Source: Poriferisodalis sp965208895
Lineage (GTDB): Bacteria > Actinomycetota > Acidimicrobiia > Acidimicrobiales > Poriferisodalaceae
Assembly: GCF_965208895.1 (NCBI RefSeq)
Contig: NZ_OZ242363.1
Location: 248,001 to 312,000, forward strand
Length of the DNA: 64,000 nucleotides
Direction of reading: 5' to 3'
Shown: positions 26,684 to 35,800 of the stretch, piece after piece
Position numbering within the stretch: the first letter of the stretch is position 1
Layout: every line of letters starts with the position of its first letter
Notes under the pieces: generated by a model
What the model was told of the DNA's origin: nothing
Seen by the model: the letters and a program-made list of their open reading frames with translations, nothing else
Database searches by the model: none
Program-made: the position numbers and the translations under genes

Positions 26684-27632
26684 GCGATGGTCCGACCCCG
26701 AAGCGGTGCAACGTGCCGCAGAGGTGTTGGGCGACGGTGCGCGCACCGACGCACCGCTGGGCGCACTGACGACCTCGCGAGTCGGGGGTCCGGCCGCCGT
26801 CGCGTTTATCGCCAATGGCCCCGATGACCTGCAGCGTGTGCAAGAAGCCCGTGCGGCCTCCTGCCTGGAGATTCTGGTCGTCGGGCGAGGATCGAACCTG
26901 CTGATCGCGGATCGGGGATTCGAGGGCATCGCACTGCATCTCGGCGACGCCTACGCCAGGATCGAGTTGGATCGTTCCGATGCCACGGTCACTGCCGGCG
27001 CATCGGTGGCGCTGCCGGTACTGGCCCGCCAGTGCGCCGCGGCCGGCATCGGCGGGCTGGAATGGGCAGTCGGCGTGCCGGGCTCGATCGGCGGGGCCGT
27101 GCGCATGAATGCCGGAGGACACGGCAGCGACATGGCGTCCTGCCTGATCGACGTCGACATCGTCGATCTCGACGAGCTCGGCGCACCCCCCCAATCAGAA
27201 CAGATGCCTCTCGGGGCCTTGGGGCTGGGCTACCGACGCAGCAATCTGGGGGATCGGCACCTCGTGGTGAGCGCGCGATTGAGCGGGCACCGGGCGCCGC
27301 CGGAGACCGTGACGGATCGGATCACCGACATCGTGCGCTGGCGCAGGGAGAACCAGCCCGGCGGTCAGAATGCCGGCTCCGTCTTCATGAACCCGCCCAC
27401 GGATTCAGCCGGTGCTCAGATCGATCGTGCGGGTCTGCGGGGTTTGCGCATCGGCACGGCTGAGGTCTCACGTCTGCACGCGAATTTCATCGTCTCTGAT
27501 CCCGGCGGCGCCGCAGCCGATGTCGCAGCGCTGATGGCCGAGGTTCGGCGCCGCGTCACCGAGTCGACCGGGATCGTGCTGCAGCCAGAAATCCGCATGG
27601 TGGGCTTCGGTCCCGCACCGATGCTGGCCTGA
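26661..27632 (+). CDS. murB: UDP-N-acetylenolpyruvoylglucosamine reductase MurB
   Basis: This 323-residue FAD enzyme reduces UDP-enolpyruvyl-GlcNAc to UDP-MurNAc. The FAD-binding segment VGRGSNLLIADRGFEGIAL and GVPGSIGGAVRMNAGGHG are visible, and GQNAGSVFMNP carries the catalytic serine, with the catalytic glutamate in LQPEIRMVGF. ATG 26661 or 26673 could start it; either overlaps the end of murC. Its place between murC and ftsQ is standard in actinobacteria. Confidence 0.95.
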   Translation: MSCCMPPERWSDPEAVQRAAEVLGDGARTDAPLGALTTSRVGGPAAVAFIANGPDDLQRVQEARAASCLEILVVGRGSNLLIADRGFEGIALHLGDAYARIELDRSDATVTAGASVALPVLARQCAAAGIGGLEWAVGVPGSIGGAVRMNAGGHGSDMASCLIDVDIVDLDELGAPPQSEQMPLGALGLGYRRSNLGDRHLVVSARLSGHRAPPETVTDRITDIVRWRRENQPGGQNAGSVFMNPPTDSAGAQIDRAGLRGLRIGTAEVSRLHANFIVSDPGGAAADVAALMAEVRRRVTESTGIVLQPEIRMVGFGPAPMLA

Positions 27633-28388
27633 ATGGCGCCCCCATCATCTCCGGAATCCGCCCGATCGCGCAGACCTCGTCGTCGCCGGTGGCTGACTGC
27701 GATCGTTCTCGTCGCCGTAGCGGGATCCGCCACCGCGATACTGCTCGCGGCGGGAACCTTCGAAGTCGATCGTGTCGATTTCGGTGGCCTGCATCGCGTC
27801 AGCTACGACGAGGCGAGCGAAGCCGCTGGCATCGACCCGGGAGACTTCATGGGAACGCTGGATGTGCGCGGGGCGGAGCGCTCGCTGGAGGATCTGCCGT
27901 GGATCGCGCACGCTCGCATCCGGCGGCACTGGCCGGCGTCGGTGAGCGTGGACATCGTCGAACGCACCGCAGCCGCCATCGCGCTGTCGGCCCCGCAAGA
28001 ATGGGTGCTCATCGACATCGAAGGTCGGGTCCTCACCTCGGCGCTCTCGGTTCTGCCTGAGCTGCCGCGACTGTCGGGAATCGCCGCCGCACCGAGACCG
28101 GGCAGATTCCTTGCGAGCGATGCAGGGGCATTGCTCGCAGTGGTGGATGCGGCGCGCGGTCAGCCCGAATTCGAGGTGGCTGCTCTCTGGCGTGACCAGC
28201 GCGGCGACATACGCGCTCGCGTGCGACAACTGCCAGGGGATCGCCAGATTGAGGTGGCGTTGGGGGATGAATCGGCGATCGGGGCCAAGACTGCGGCAAT
28301 CGCGGCCGTCATCGGGGGGCTCGAGCGCTCTGAGGCAGTCTTGGACGTGTCGGTTCCGCACCTCCCGGTTCTTCGCTCGACTGGCTAG
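27633..28388 (+). CDS. ftsQ: Cell division protein FtsQ
   Basis: This 251-residue bitopic protein has a basic cytoplasmic arm (RSRRPRRRRW), a transmembrane helix (about 20-42) and a POTRA domain starting FEVDRVDFGGLHRVSYDEA, followed by the beta domain ERTAAAIALSAPQEWVLID. It links early and late divisome proteins. It begins immediately after the murB stop. Sequence identity in this family is low; topology, POTRA motif and location make the call secure. Confidence 0.92.
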   Translation: MAPPSSPESARSRRPRRRRWLTAIVLVAVAGSATAILLAAGTFEVDRVDFGGLHRVSYDEASEAAGIDPGDFMGTLDVRGAERSLEDLPWIAHARIRRHWPASVSVDIVERTAAAIALSAPQEWVLIDIEGRVLTSALSVLPELPRLSGIAAAPRPGRFLASDAGALLAVVDAARGQPEFEVAALWRDQRGDIRARVRQLPGDRQIEVALGDESAIGAKTAAIAAVIGGLERSEAVLDVSVPHLPVLRSTG

Positions 28389-28429
28389 ATTCGCCTGCCG
28401 ATCGGCCGGGCATTCGCCGGACGCGGACC

Positions 28430-28458
28430 TTGCCCATCACCAGAGACATCAGTACGGT
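28430..28458 (+). promoter_or_regulatory. Candidate promoter for ftsZ
   Basis: TTGCCC (28430-28435) and TACGGT (28453-28458) are separated by 17 bp, resembling a housekeeping promoter. They lie 84 bp before the ftsZ start in the only sizeable gap inside the mur-fts cluster. A separate ftsZ promoter is usual in actinobacteria. Assigned by eye only. Confidence 0.4.
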
Positions 28459-28541
28459 CGTAGATTGCGCTATTTTCCCTAGGAGGTGCTCGCCAGCGGC
28501 ACAATTGGTGTCGCGGCTGGCCAGCGAACGCGAGGAGCCCT

Positions 28542-29618
28542 GTGGCCTCACCACAGAACTACGTGGCAGTCATCAAGGTGGTGGGTGTCGGGGGCGGCGG
28601 CTCGAATGCCGTCAACCGGATGATCGATGTCGGTTTGGGCGGTGTCGAGTTCATCGCCGTCAACACCGACGCACAAGCGCTGTTGCTGAGCGACGCCGAC
28701 GTCAAGCTCGACATCGGCCGCCAGCTGACGCGCGGGTTGGGTGCGGGCAGTGACCCCGAGATCGGCACCCGGGCGGCTGAAGAACACCGCGACGAGATCG
28801 CCGAAGCACTGCAAGGTGCCGACATGGTGTTCATCACCGCCGGGGAAGGCGGCGGCACCGGAACAGGCGGCGCCCCAGTGGTGGCCGAGATCTCCAGGGA
28901 AGTGGGGGCGTTGACCATCGGTGTGGTCACGCGCCCATTCTCCTTCGAGGGCAAGCGCCGCCAGATCCAGGCCGAGCAGGGCCTCGAACGGCTCAAAGAG
29001 CGGGTCGACACTCTCATCGTGATCCCGAACGACCGGCTGCTGACCGTGGCCAGCGAGCACACTTCGATCATCGATGCGTTCCGGATGGCCGATGATGTCC
29101 TGCGGGAAGGCGTGTCGGGCATCTCGAGCCTCATCACCACTCCAGGCCTCATCAACACCGATTTCGCCGACGTCAAGACGATCATGTCGAGCGCCGGCAC
29201 GGCGCTGATGGGAATCGGCCGTGCGCACGGCGAAAATCGGTCCAAGAACGCGGCCCGACAGGCGGTGTCATCCTCACTGCTCGAGGAATCCATCGAAGGG
29301 GCCCGTGGCATTCTGCTGAACATTGCTGCCGGACCCGATCTCGGGTTGTTCGAGGTCAACGAAGCAGCCGAAGTCATCCGTGAAGTGGCCCACGCAGAGG
29401 CCAACATCATTTTCGGCACCGTGATCGACGACTCTGTCGGGGAAGAGATCCGCGTGACGGTCATCGCTGCGGGCTTTGACCGGTACGCGCCAGGCCGCTC
29501 CGGGGGCGGCACGCTGGGCGACTTCACCGCCTCGGGCGAGACCGACGATCTCGCCGACCCCTTCGGCGACGATGACGATGACGATGAGTCGTTCGACGTC
29601 CCCAGCTTCCTGCGGTGA
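28542..29618 (+). CDS. ftsZ: Cell division GTPase FtsZ
   Basis: This 358-residue tubulin homologue forms the Z-ring. The nucleotide-binding GGGGSNAVNRM, the tubulin signature GGGTGTG at residues 103-109 and the T7 loop NTDFADVKTIM are intact. After the GTPase core there is a short acidic linker with six consecutive aspartates and the conserved C-terminal peptide FDVPSFLR, the expected docking site for SepF. GTG 28542 is preceded by GAGGAG. ftsA is absent, as in other actinobacteria. Confidence 0.98.
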   Translation: MASPQNYVAVIKVVGVGGGGSNAVNRMIDVGLGGVEFIAVNTDAQALLLSDADVKLDIGRQLTRGLGAGSDPEIGTRAAEEHRDEIAEALQGADMVFITAGEGGGTGTGGAPVVAEISREVGALTIGVVTRPFSFEGKRRQIQAEQGLERLKERVDTLIVIPNDRLLTVASEHTSIIDAFRMADDVLREGVSGISSLITTPGLINTDFADVKTIMSSAGTALMGIGRAHGENRSKNAARQAVSSSLLEESIEGARGILLNIAAGPDLGLFEVNEAAEVIREVAHAEANIIFGTVIDDSVGEEIRVTVIAAGFDRYAPGRSGGGTLGDFTASGETDDLADPFGDDDDDDESFDVPSFLR

Positions 29619-29740
29619 CGTCAGGGCCCCACCGCGACTGCTACCAACAGCGACATCACGGCACTGGCCGCCGGGTCTGCACGTTTTCGCACGACGCTGC
29701 GGACCGGATCGCTAGGCGCTCCGGTCTGAGGTGATGTGGC

Positions 29741-30628
29741 ATGTTGACGCTGCGTCGGCGCTGCGGGAACAGCCTGGTGCGCATCATGGTCTCCGAACGC
29801 TGCGACGGTGACTGCGCTCCTCTCGATGGTTCCGCTCCTTCGGCGGTGACCGTGTTGCGTCAGGTGCATGGGACGCGGGTGGTAGAGGTCACACGGCCCG
29901 GGGGCCACCGGGGCACCTGTGCAGACGCAGCGTGGACATCGGCACCGCAGGCCACCCTCGCAGTGCGCAGCGCCGACTGTGTGCCGGTAGCGCTGTACGG
30001 GGCGGACGCCAACGGTGACGGGGCTGTTGCAGTGATCCACGCAGGCTGGCGGGGCTTGCTCGACGGCGTCGTGCCCGCAACGTTCGCTGAGCTCCGCCGT
30101 CACGGGATTCGAGACGTGCGTGCGGTGATCGGGCCCCACATCTGTGCACTGCACTACGAGTTCGGCGCCTGTGAGCTCTCCGCAGCAATCACCGCATTCG
30201 GGCCTTCGGTGGCTGCGACGACATCGTGGGGCACGCCGGCACTCGATCTCGGCGAGGCTGCCCGGCTGGCCTTGCGACGCCATGGGGCCGTCATCGACTG
30301 CGAGATCGGGCGCTGCACGGCATCGGACGAGCGCTACTTCTCGCATCGGGCCCGTGGGGAGCGCGGCCGCACAGCGGTATTGATCCGCCTAGAGGCGAAG
30401 CCGTGGCCCGAGCGGCCCGCGAGCGACAGCGAACAAGGGCGGCAAGCAACTGATGCGACAACGGGAAGGTTCAGCTCTCCGCTCGGCCGCCTGGAGGCGA
30501 AGCCGTGGCCCGAGCGGCCCGTGAGCGACAGCGAACAAGAGCGGGAAGCAAGTGGTGCGACAACGGGACGGTTCGCCTCTCCGCTCGGCCGCCTGGAGGT
30601 CGACCCGGAAGGCGAGGCCCCGGGGTGA
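29741..30628 (+). CDS. pgeF: PgeF/YfiH-family multicopper-type enzyme with repeat-derived C-terminal tail
   Basis: This protein belongs to the YfiH/LACC1 family (peptidoglycan editing factor, purine nucleoside phosphorylase/laccase-like). The metal or catalytic residues are His43 in QVHGTR, Cys80 in SADCVPV and His100 in VIHAGWRG. The family fold ends near residue 215 (RTAVLIRL). Residues 216-249 and 250-283 are two 34-residue tandem repeats (for example EAKPWPERP...SDSEQ), exactly the translation of two 102-bp R1 repeats, then 12 more residues. The tail is absent from normal family members, so it was probably added by repeat insertion. The stop overlaps yggS as GTGA. Location between ftsZ and yggS is typical. 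Confidence 0.9.
   Translation: MLTLRRRCGNSLVRIMVSERCDGDCAPLDGSAPSAVTVLRQVHGTRVVEVTRPGGHRGTCADAAWTSAPQATLAVRSADCVPVALYGADANGDGAVAVIHAGWRGLLDGVVPATFAELRRHGIRDVRAVIGPHICALHYEFGACELSAAITAFGPSVAATTSWGTPALDLGEAARLALRRHGAVIDCEIGRCTASDERYFSHRARGERGRTAVLIRLEAKPWPERPASDSEQGRQATDATTGRFSSPLGRLEAKPWPERPVSDSEQEREASGATTGRFASPLGRLEVDPEGEAPG
30385..30594 (+). repeat. Dispersed repeat R1, two tandem 102-bp units in coding frame
   Basis: Units begin at 30385 and 30487, each CCGCCT followed by GAGGCGAAGCCGTGGCCCG, and a third start of CCGCCTGGAGG at 30589 is partial. The period of 102 bp is 34 codons, so the array stays in frame with pgeF and forms its C-terminal tail. An imperfect inverted repeat, CGCTCGGCC against GGCCCGAGCG, straddles the unit junction, which gives the element a REP-like hairpin. 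Confidence 0.93.
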
Positions 30629-31308
30629 TTGATACCGCAGATGTCCGCCGGCGAGTCGAGCGGGTCCGCAACCGCATCGCCGATGCCGGAGGCGATACGG
30701 ACAAGATCGGCATCGTGGCGGTGACCAAGGGCTTCGACCACTCGGCAATCGAAGCTGCAGCGGCCGCCGGCTTGACGATGGTCGGTGAGAACTATGCACA
30801 GGAGCTGCGGGGGAAATGGGATGAGCTGGATTCGGTGACCAAGAACGCCGTCGATGTGCATTTCATCGGACGGTTGCAGTCGAACAAGGTCCGCCAGTTA
30901 GCGGGCGTAGTGGGCGTGTGGCAGAGCGTCGATCGGGTGCGGCTCGTCTCCCAGATCGCGCACCATGCACCGGGCGCAGCGGTCTTCGTGCATCTCGACG
31001 TGAGCGGCGCCGCCAGCCAGGGCGGTTGTGAGCCCGCCGAGGCCTCGGCGTTGGTGTCAGTCGCACGTTCCGAAGGGCTCGAAGTGGCAGGTTGCATGGC
31101 GATCGGCCCGCAAGGCTCGCCGGTGCAGATCGAAATCGCGTTCAACGAGGTCGCCCGATTTGCTGACCATCACCAACTCGAGCAGCGCTGCATGGGCATG
31201 AGTGCCGATCTCGAAGCAGCCGTCAGGGCGGGCTCGACGATGGTGCGCATCGGGACTGCCCTGTTCGGCAATCGACCGCCGCGAGATGCCCCCACGCAGG
31301 GTGCCTGA
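30625..31308 (+). CDS. PLP homeostasis protein (YggS/PLPBP family)
   Basis: This 227-residue fold-type III PLP-binding protein keeps free pyridoxal phosphate low and is not a known enzyme. The PLP lysine is in GIVAVTKGFDHSAIEAA; VGENYAQEL, HFIGRLQSNKVRQL and the phosphate-binding STMVRIGTALFG are all family signatures. GTG 30625 is chosen because it overlaps the pgeF stop as GTGA and gives the usual N-terminus; an upstream in-frame ATG would translate an R1 repeat. Position between pgeF and sepF is conserved in Gram-positive bacteria. Confidence 0.93.
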   Translation: MIDTADVRRRVERVRNRIADAGGDTDKIGIVAVTKGFDHSAIEAAAAAGLTMVGENYAQELRGKWDELDSVTKNAVDVHFIGRLQSNKVRQLAGVVGVWQSVDRVRLVSQIAHHAPGAAVFVHLDVSGAASQGGCEPAEASALVSVARSEGLEVAGCMAIGPQGSPVQIEIAFNEVARFADHHQLEQRCMGMSADLEAAVRAGSTMVRIGTALFGNRPPRDAPTQGA

Positions 31309-31333
31309 CCCCAACTTGACAAGTCGGTACCCT
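31305..31333 (+). promoter_or_regulatory. Candidate promoter for sepF
   Basis: CTGACC (31305-31310) and TACCCT (31328-31333) are 17 bp apart, 51 bp before the sepF ATG. A consensus TTGACA at 31316 lies within the spacer and could serve another start. Weak, by eye. Confidence 0.3.
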
Positions 31334-31383
31334 TTGCAGTCGAGACAGTTTCCGCATCGAGGCCGTTCTCATTGAGGTTCTGC

Positions 31384-31881
31384 ATGGCATCGTTCATGAA
31401 GCAGGCAATGAGCTATCTGGGCTTGGGCCCTGATGACAGCTATGCGCCGCCGGCCGAACGCGCCGTTCCGGGAGACCTGCCTGCGACGGACACGTTTGCC
31501 GATCAGACCAGCCAGAGCGGTGTCACCGTGGTCGAGCGAGCGCCTGCGGCGGGGCCGCATTCGTCGGCTGACCTGCCGGCCTCCGCAGTGCGCCGGGTGG
31601 CGACATCGACGGCGCAGCCCTTTGTGCTGATGCCCAGGATGTTCGATGACGCGCAGCAGATCGGAGACCGCTTCAAGCGTGACCAGCCGATCATCTTGAA
31701 CCTGCAGGGGCTCGATCGCGACACGGCCCGCCGGCTGCTCGATTTTGCCAGCGGGCTGTGCTACGCCCGCGACGGGGAGATGCGCAAGGTCGCCAACGCG
31801 GTGTACATGCTCGTGCCATTCAACGTCGTCGTGAGCGACGGCGAGCATCATTCGGTTTCCGCACAGGACGTCGATCGCTGA
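31384..31881 (+). CDS. sepF: Cell division protein SepF
   Basis: This 165-residue protein anchors FtsZ to the membrane in place of FtsA. The N-terminal MASFMKQAMSYLGLG is a likely amphipathic membrane helix; a variable linker follows; the C-terminal domain has IILNLQGLDRDTARRLLDFA, SGLCYARDGEMRKVANAVYML, which is the conserved core that dimerises and binds the FtsZ C-terminal peptide. ATG 31384 gives this membrane helix; an upstream start would add four residues. Confidence 0.95.
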   Translation: MASFMKQAMSYLGLGPDDSYAPPAERAVPGDLPATDTFADQTSQSGVTVVERAPAAGPHSSADLPASAVRRVATSTAQPFVLMPRMFDDAQQIGDRFKRDQPIILNLQGLDRDTARRLLDFASGLCYARDGEMRKVANAVYMLVPFNVVVSDGEHHSVSAQDVDR

Positions 31882-31912
31882 GACGCTCCAGCCGGGAACC
31901 CCGGGAGACACC

Positions 31913-32182
31913 GTGACAGACCTGCTGTGCGGTCTGCTGCTGCTGTACATCGTCGCGGTCTTCGCGCGCGTCATGTTCAGCTGGATCCCGCTGTCGCCGG
32001 AGAGCCCGGTCACGGTGGTGCGGACGTGGCTGGTGCGCATCACCGAGCCGATCATGGGACCTCTCCGCCGAGCCTTGCCGGCGGTTCGGCTCGGGAGCAT
32101 GGCGCTGGATCTCTCGCCGATCGTGCTGCTCATCGGGTTGCAGGTGTTTCGTGCGTTCATCTGCGGCAGCTCCGGCGGTTAG
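31913..32182 (+). CDS. YggT-family membrane protein
   Basis: This 89-residue protein consists of two transmembrane helices (about 3-25 and 65-83) around the signature VFARVMFSWIPLSP and RITEPIMGPLRRALP. The start is GTG 31913. YggT follows sepF in many Gram-positive bacteria. Its role is uncertain; links to osmotic shock tolerance and division have been suggested for relatives. Confidence 0.9.
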   Translation: MTDLLCGLLLLYIVAVFARVMFSWIPLSPESPVTVVRTWLVRITEPIMGPLRRALPAVRLGSMALDLSPIVLLIGLQVFRAFICGSSGG

Positions 32183-32216
32183 GGATCATCGCCGCAAGGC
32201 TGGTACATTCCGCGCT

Positions 32217-32831
32217 ATGGCGAGCCCAACTTCTCCTGTCGAGCCCCCCGACAAGGAAGGCGAGGGCTTGCTCGAGACGATCGGCGCGCAGCTCGCGACT
32301 TTGGCGACGCAGATCTCCGACATCGATCAGCGCATGACCAGCGTGGAGTCGGGTTCTCCATCGCAGCCTGTCGAGGTGCAGCTCTCGCCCGAGACCGTCG
32401 CACAGATCGCAGATGCACTCGCAGTGCTGCAAGCGGCGGGCAGTCAGGCACTCGACGAAGCGTTCAAGACGGCGAGCGATGACCTGACCGAGGCGCTGTC
32501 GGGACTTGTGCGCACCGAGATCTCCAAGACGCTTACCGAGGCCGGCTACACCGTCGAGGTCACCGAGGCAGCGCCGGCCATGCCCGCAATCGTCGCCCCG
32601 CTTGCCACGAGCCCCGCCGACGCTGCGAAACAGCCTGATGCCGCCGCTGACGTGATCGACGCAGGGCCGATTCGTGAGGCGGGCGACGACGCTGAAGATG
32701 ACCTTGATGCTGACGATGCAGCTGACTCCGCAGATCCCGACTTCAGCTCCGACCGGCCGCCGCTTGCACTTTCCGAGCTCGACGATCCGTTCTTGGATGC
32801 GCTGATCCGCAAGGAACCGCTCTCGGCCTAG
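32217..32831 (+). CDS. Acidic coiled-coil protein in the divIVA position, unrecognised
   Basis: I do not recognise this 204-residue protein. Residues 20-45 and 60-115 are predicted helical and include a likely coiled coil (IGAQLATLATQISDIDQRM). The second half is low complexity, rich in Ala, Asp and Glu, and the C-terminus returns to an ordered-looking peptide, SELDDPFLDALIRKEPLSA. It follows yggT by 34 bp, where divIVA/wag31 lies in other actinobacteria, but it lacks the DivIVA N-terminal membrane-binding motif. ATG 32217 is chosen over an upstream in-frame start that would overlap yggT. A division-related role is inferred only from location. Confidence 0.7.
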   Translation: MASPTSPVEPPDKEGEGLLETIGAQLATLATQISDIDQRMTSVESGSPSQPVEVQLSPETVAQIADALAVLQAAGSQALDEAFKTASDDLTEALSGLVRTEISKTLTEAGYTVEVTEAAPAMPAIVAPLATSPADAAKQPDAAADVIDAGPIREAGDDAEDDLDADDAADSADPDFSSDRPPLALSELDDPFLDALIRKEPLSA

Positions 32832-32850
32832 CGGGCACAGCCCGCTTTCT
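32831..32850 (+). terminator. Intrinsic terminator ending the division cluster
   Basis: GCGGGC-ACA-GCCCGC forms a 6-bp, all-GC stem with a 3-nt loop, followed by TTTCT. It starts on the last base of the preceding stop codon and separates the cluster from the convergent ileS gene. Confidence 0.65.
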
Positions 32851-32864
32851 GAGCCGGCGTACGG

Positions 32865-35800
32865 TCAGACGCGCGCGACGTCAACCTCCGGCACGCCGGT
32901 GCCGGGGAGCCACTCGATCTGCTGTGCGAGCACGGCCGCAGCCACTAGAGATTCATGATCTCGTATTGCCTCGAGGTGCGGGGGGCTCCAGCGGATCCTC
33001 AGATGGATCCGATCGGTGACGTCGAGCCCGGCTTCCTTGCGTGTTTGCTGCACCGTGCGGATCAAGTCTCGCGCCGCACCCTCCGCTTCGAGTTCGGGCG
33101 TGACGGCGGTATCGAGCACCACGATGAGCTGCTGGTCTTCCAGAACTGAAGTGGTGGCCCTCTCGGCAGGTTGCAGGCTCAACTGGTACTCGCCGGGGTG
33201 CAGCTCATGTCCGCCTGCGGCGACGCTGCCGTCGGCCGATGACTGCCAATCGCCGCTGCGAGCCGCAGCGAAGACCTCTTGGGCCGCGGCGCCCAGGCGT
33301 GGTCCCAGCGCGGAGCCATTCGGCCGCAGGACATGCGTCGCGGCCGTGCCCAAGTCGTTGCTCAGGATCACCTCGGCAACATTGATCTCGTCTGCGAGCA
33401 GGAAAACGTAGGGCTCGAGCAACTCGGCACCCTCCCCGGCCACCGTGACGCGTTGCAGCGGCAGCCGTACCCGCAAACCGGCGTCCTCGCGCACCCGCAG
33501 CGCAGCCGAAGCGGCGGCCCGCACCGCATCCATGCGCTCGACCAGTTCGGGGTCGGATGGCAGCATCGCCGCGTCCGGCCAGTCGCTCAAGTGGACGCTG
33601 TCGCCGCCGGTCAGCCCGCCGTAGATCTCCTCGGTGATCATCGGCAGCAGCGGCGCCGCCATGGCGGCGAAGATTCTCAGCACCGTGTAGAGGGTGTCGA
33701 ACGCGTCCCGGTCGCCGCTCGATGGGCCGTCACCAGCGGGCCCCTCGGCGGATGTCTCGCCCCAGAACCGTCCCCTGCTGCGGCGGATATACCAGTTGTT
33801 CAGCGCATCGATGAACGACTGCAGCTCGGCGGCGGCCCCAGGCAGGTCATACGCATCGAAGCTGGCCGTGACCGATTCCAGCGTGGCCCGGGTCTTCGCC
33901 AGCAAGTACCGGTCGAGCACATCTGCGGAGTCGACACGGAACGTGGCCTCGTAGCCGTCCGCGTTCGCGTACAGCGTGAAGAACGCGTAGGAGTTCCAGA
34001 TGGGGATCAGCACCTGGCGGGCGACCTCGTCGATGCCCGCGTCGGTGATCCGTGTGTCGCCGCCTCGGACGATGTTGGTGGCCATCAGGTACCACCGAAG
34101 AGCGTCAGAGCCCTGATTGGCGAAGATGTCGGTGGGTTCGGTGTAGTTCCGCAGCCGCTTGGACAGCTTGTTGCCGTCGGCAGCGAGCAGGATGCCGTGG
34201 CAGATCACGTTCTGGAATGCGGGCTGGCCGAACAGCGCCCCTGCCAGGACATGCAGCGTGTAGAACCAGCCCCGCGTCTGGTTGATGTACTCCACGATGA
34301 AATCGGCCGGGAAGTTCTTCTCGAACCACTCTTTGTTCTCGAAGGGGTAATGCACCTGCGCAAAGGGCATCGAACCCGATTCGAACCAGCAGTCGAGCAC
34401 CTCGGGCACACGCCGCATCGTCGAGCGGCCGCTCGGATCGTCGGGATTCGGGCGCGTCAACTCATCGATGAACGGCCGGTGCAGGTCAGCGGGCCGCACC
34501 CCGAAGTCCGCCTCCAGCTCGTCGAGGCTGCCGTAGACGTCGATTCGCGGGCAGTCAGGGTCGTCGCTCATCCAGATCGGGATCGGTGAGCCCCAGAACC
34601 GGTTGCGACTGATGGACCAATCACGCGCCCCCGCCAGCCATTGGCCGAACCGGCCGTCGCGCACGTGACCGGGCACCCAGTTGATCTGCTGGTTGGTCTC
34701 GGCCAGCAGATCGGAGATCTCGGTGACCTTGACGTACCACGAGCTGATGGCCTTGTAGATGATCGGCGTGTCGGTGCGCCAGCAGTGCGGATAGTTGTGC
34801 TCGTAGCTGTCGTGGCGCAGCACCCGGTCGCGCTGCTTGAGCTCGGCGATGATCTGCTGATTTGCCTCGAACACGTTGAGGCTGGCCCATGGCGTCACCG
34901 GCTCGGTGAAGCAGCCCCGGTCGTCCACCGGCACGGCATCGCCGATCTCGATGCCGTTGGCCTCGCAGAGCGACTGATCCTCCTCGCCGAAGCCGGGCGC
35001 GAGGTGAACCACGCCTGTGCCCTCTGAGGTGTCCACGAAGTCGCCGGCGAGCACCCGGAACGCCTCGGTGCGATGGCCGAAGAAGTCGAACATCGGCTTG
35101 TAGCTGCGCCCTGCCAGATCAGCGCCGCTCAGCGTGCCGATCACCGTGTACGGCTCGAGGTCGGCGGCGCAGTGCTCGAGACAGTCAGCCGCAACCACGA
35201 AACGACCGCCGCCGAGCGCACCCGATTCGACGACCGCATAGGAGATGTCTGCCCCGACGGCGATCGCCAGGTTCGAGGGCAGCGTCCAAGGCGTCGTCGT
35301 CCAGACGAGCAGGCGAAGCGGCCCGGCGGTGCTGTGCGGCCCGGTTGTGATGTCTGGGCCGGCTGTGTCGTCTGCATCGTGAAGCTCGAACCAAACCGTG
35401 ATGGCAGGATCCTGCCGGGGCCTCGTGGCGTCATCGAGCCGAATCTCAAAGTTCGACAGCGGCGTCTCCGCGCCCCAGGAGTAGGGCATGACGCGAAACG
35501 CCTGGTACACGAGACCGCGATCCCAGAGCTGCTTGAACGCCCACATGACCGATTCCATGTAGGGCAGGTCCATCGTCTTGTAGTCGTCGTCGAAGTCCAC
35601 CCAGCGTGCTTGGCGGGTGACGGTCTTGCGCCACTCGGCCGTGTAGCGCAACACCGAATCGCGGCAGTGGGCGTTGAAGCGCTCGATGCCGAAGTCGGTG
35701 ATCGCAGCCCGCCCGCTCACGCCGAGCTCGCGCTCGGTCTCCATCTCGGCGGGCAGGCCATGGCAATCCCACCCGAAGCGTCGATTGACCCGATGACCGC

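Noticed and set aside
30505..30624. Upstream start for the YggS-family protein
   Set aside because: It would translate an R1 repeat already used in another frame by pgeF; GTG 30625 gives the family N-terminus.
32217..32831. DivIVA/Wag31
   Set aside because: Position fits, but the conserved N-terminal DivIVA motif is absent and the second half is acidic low complexity.
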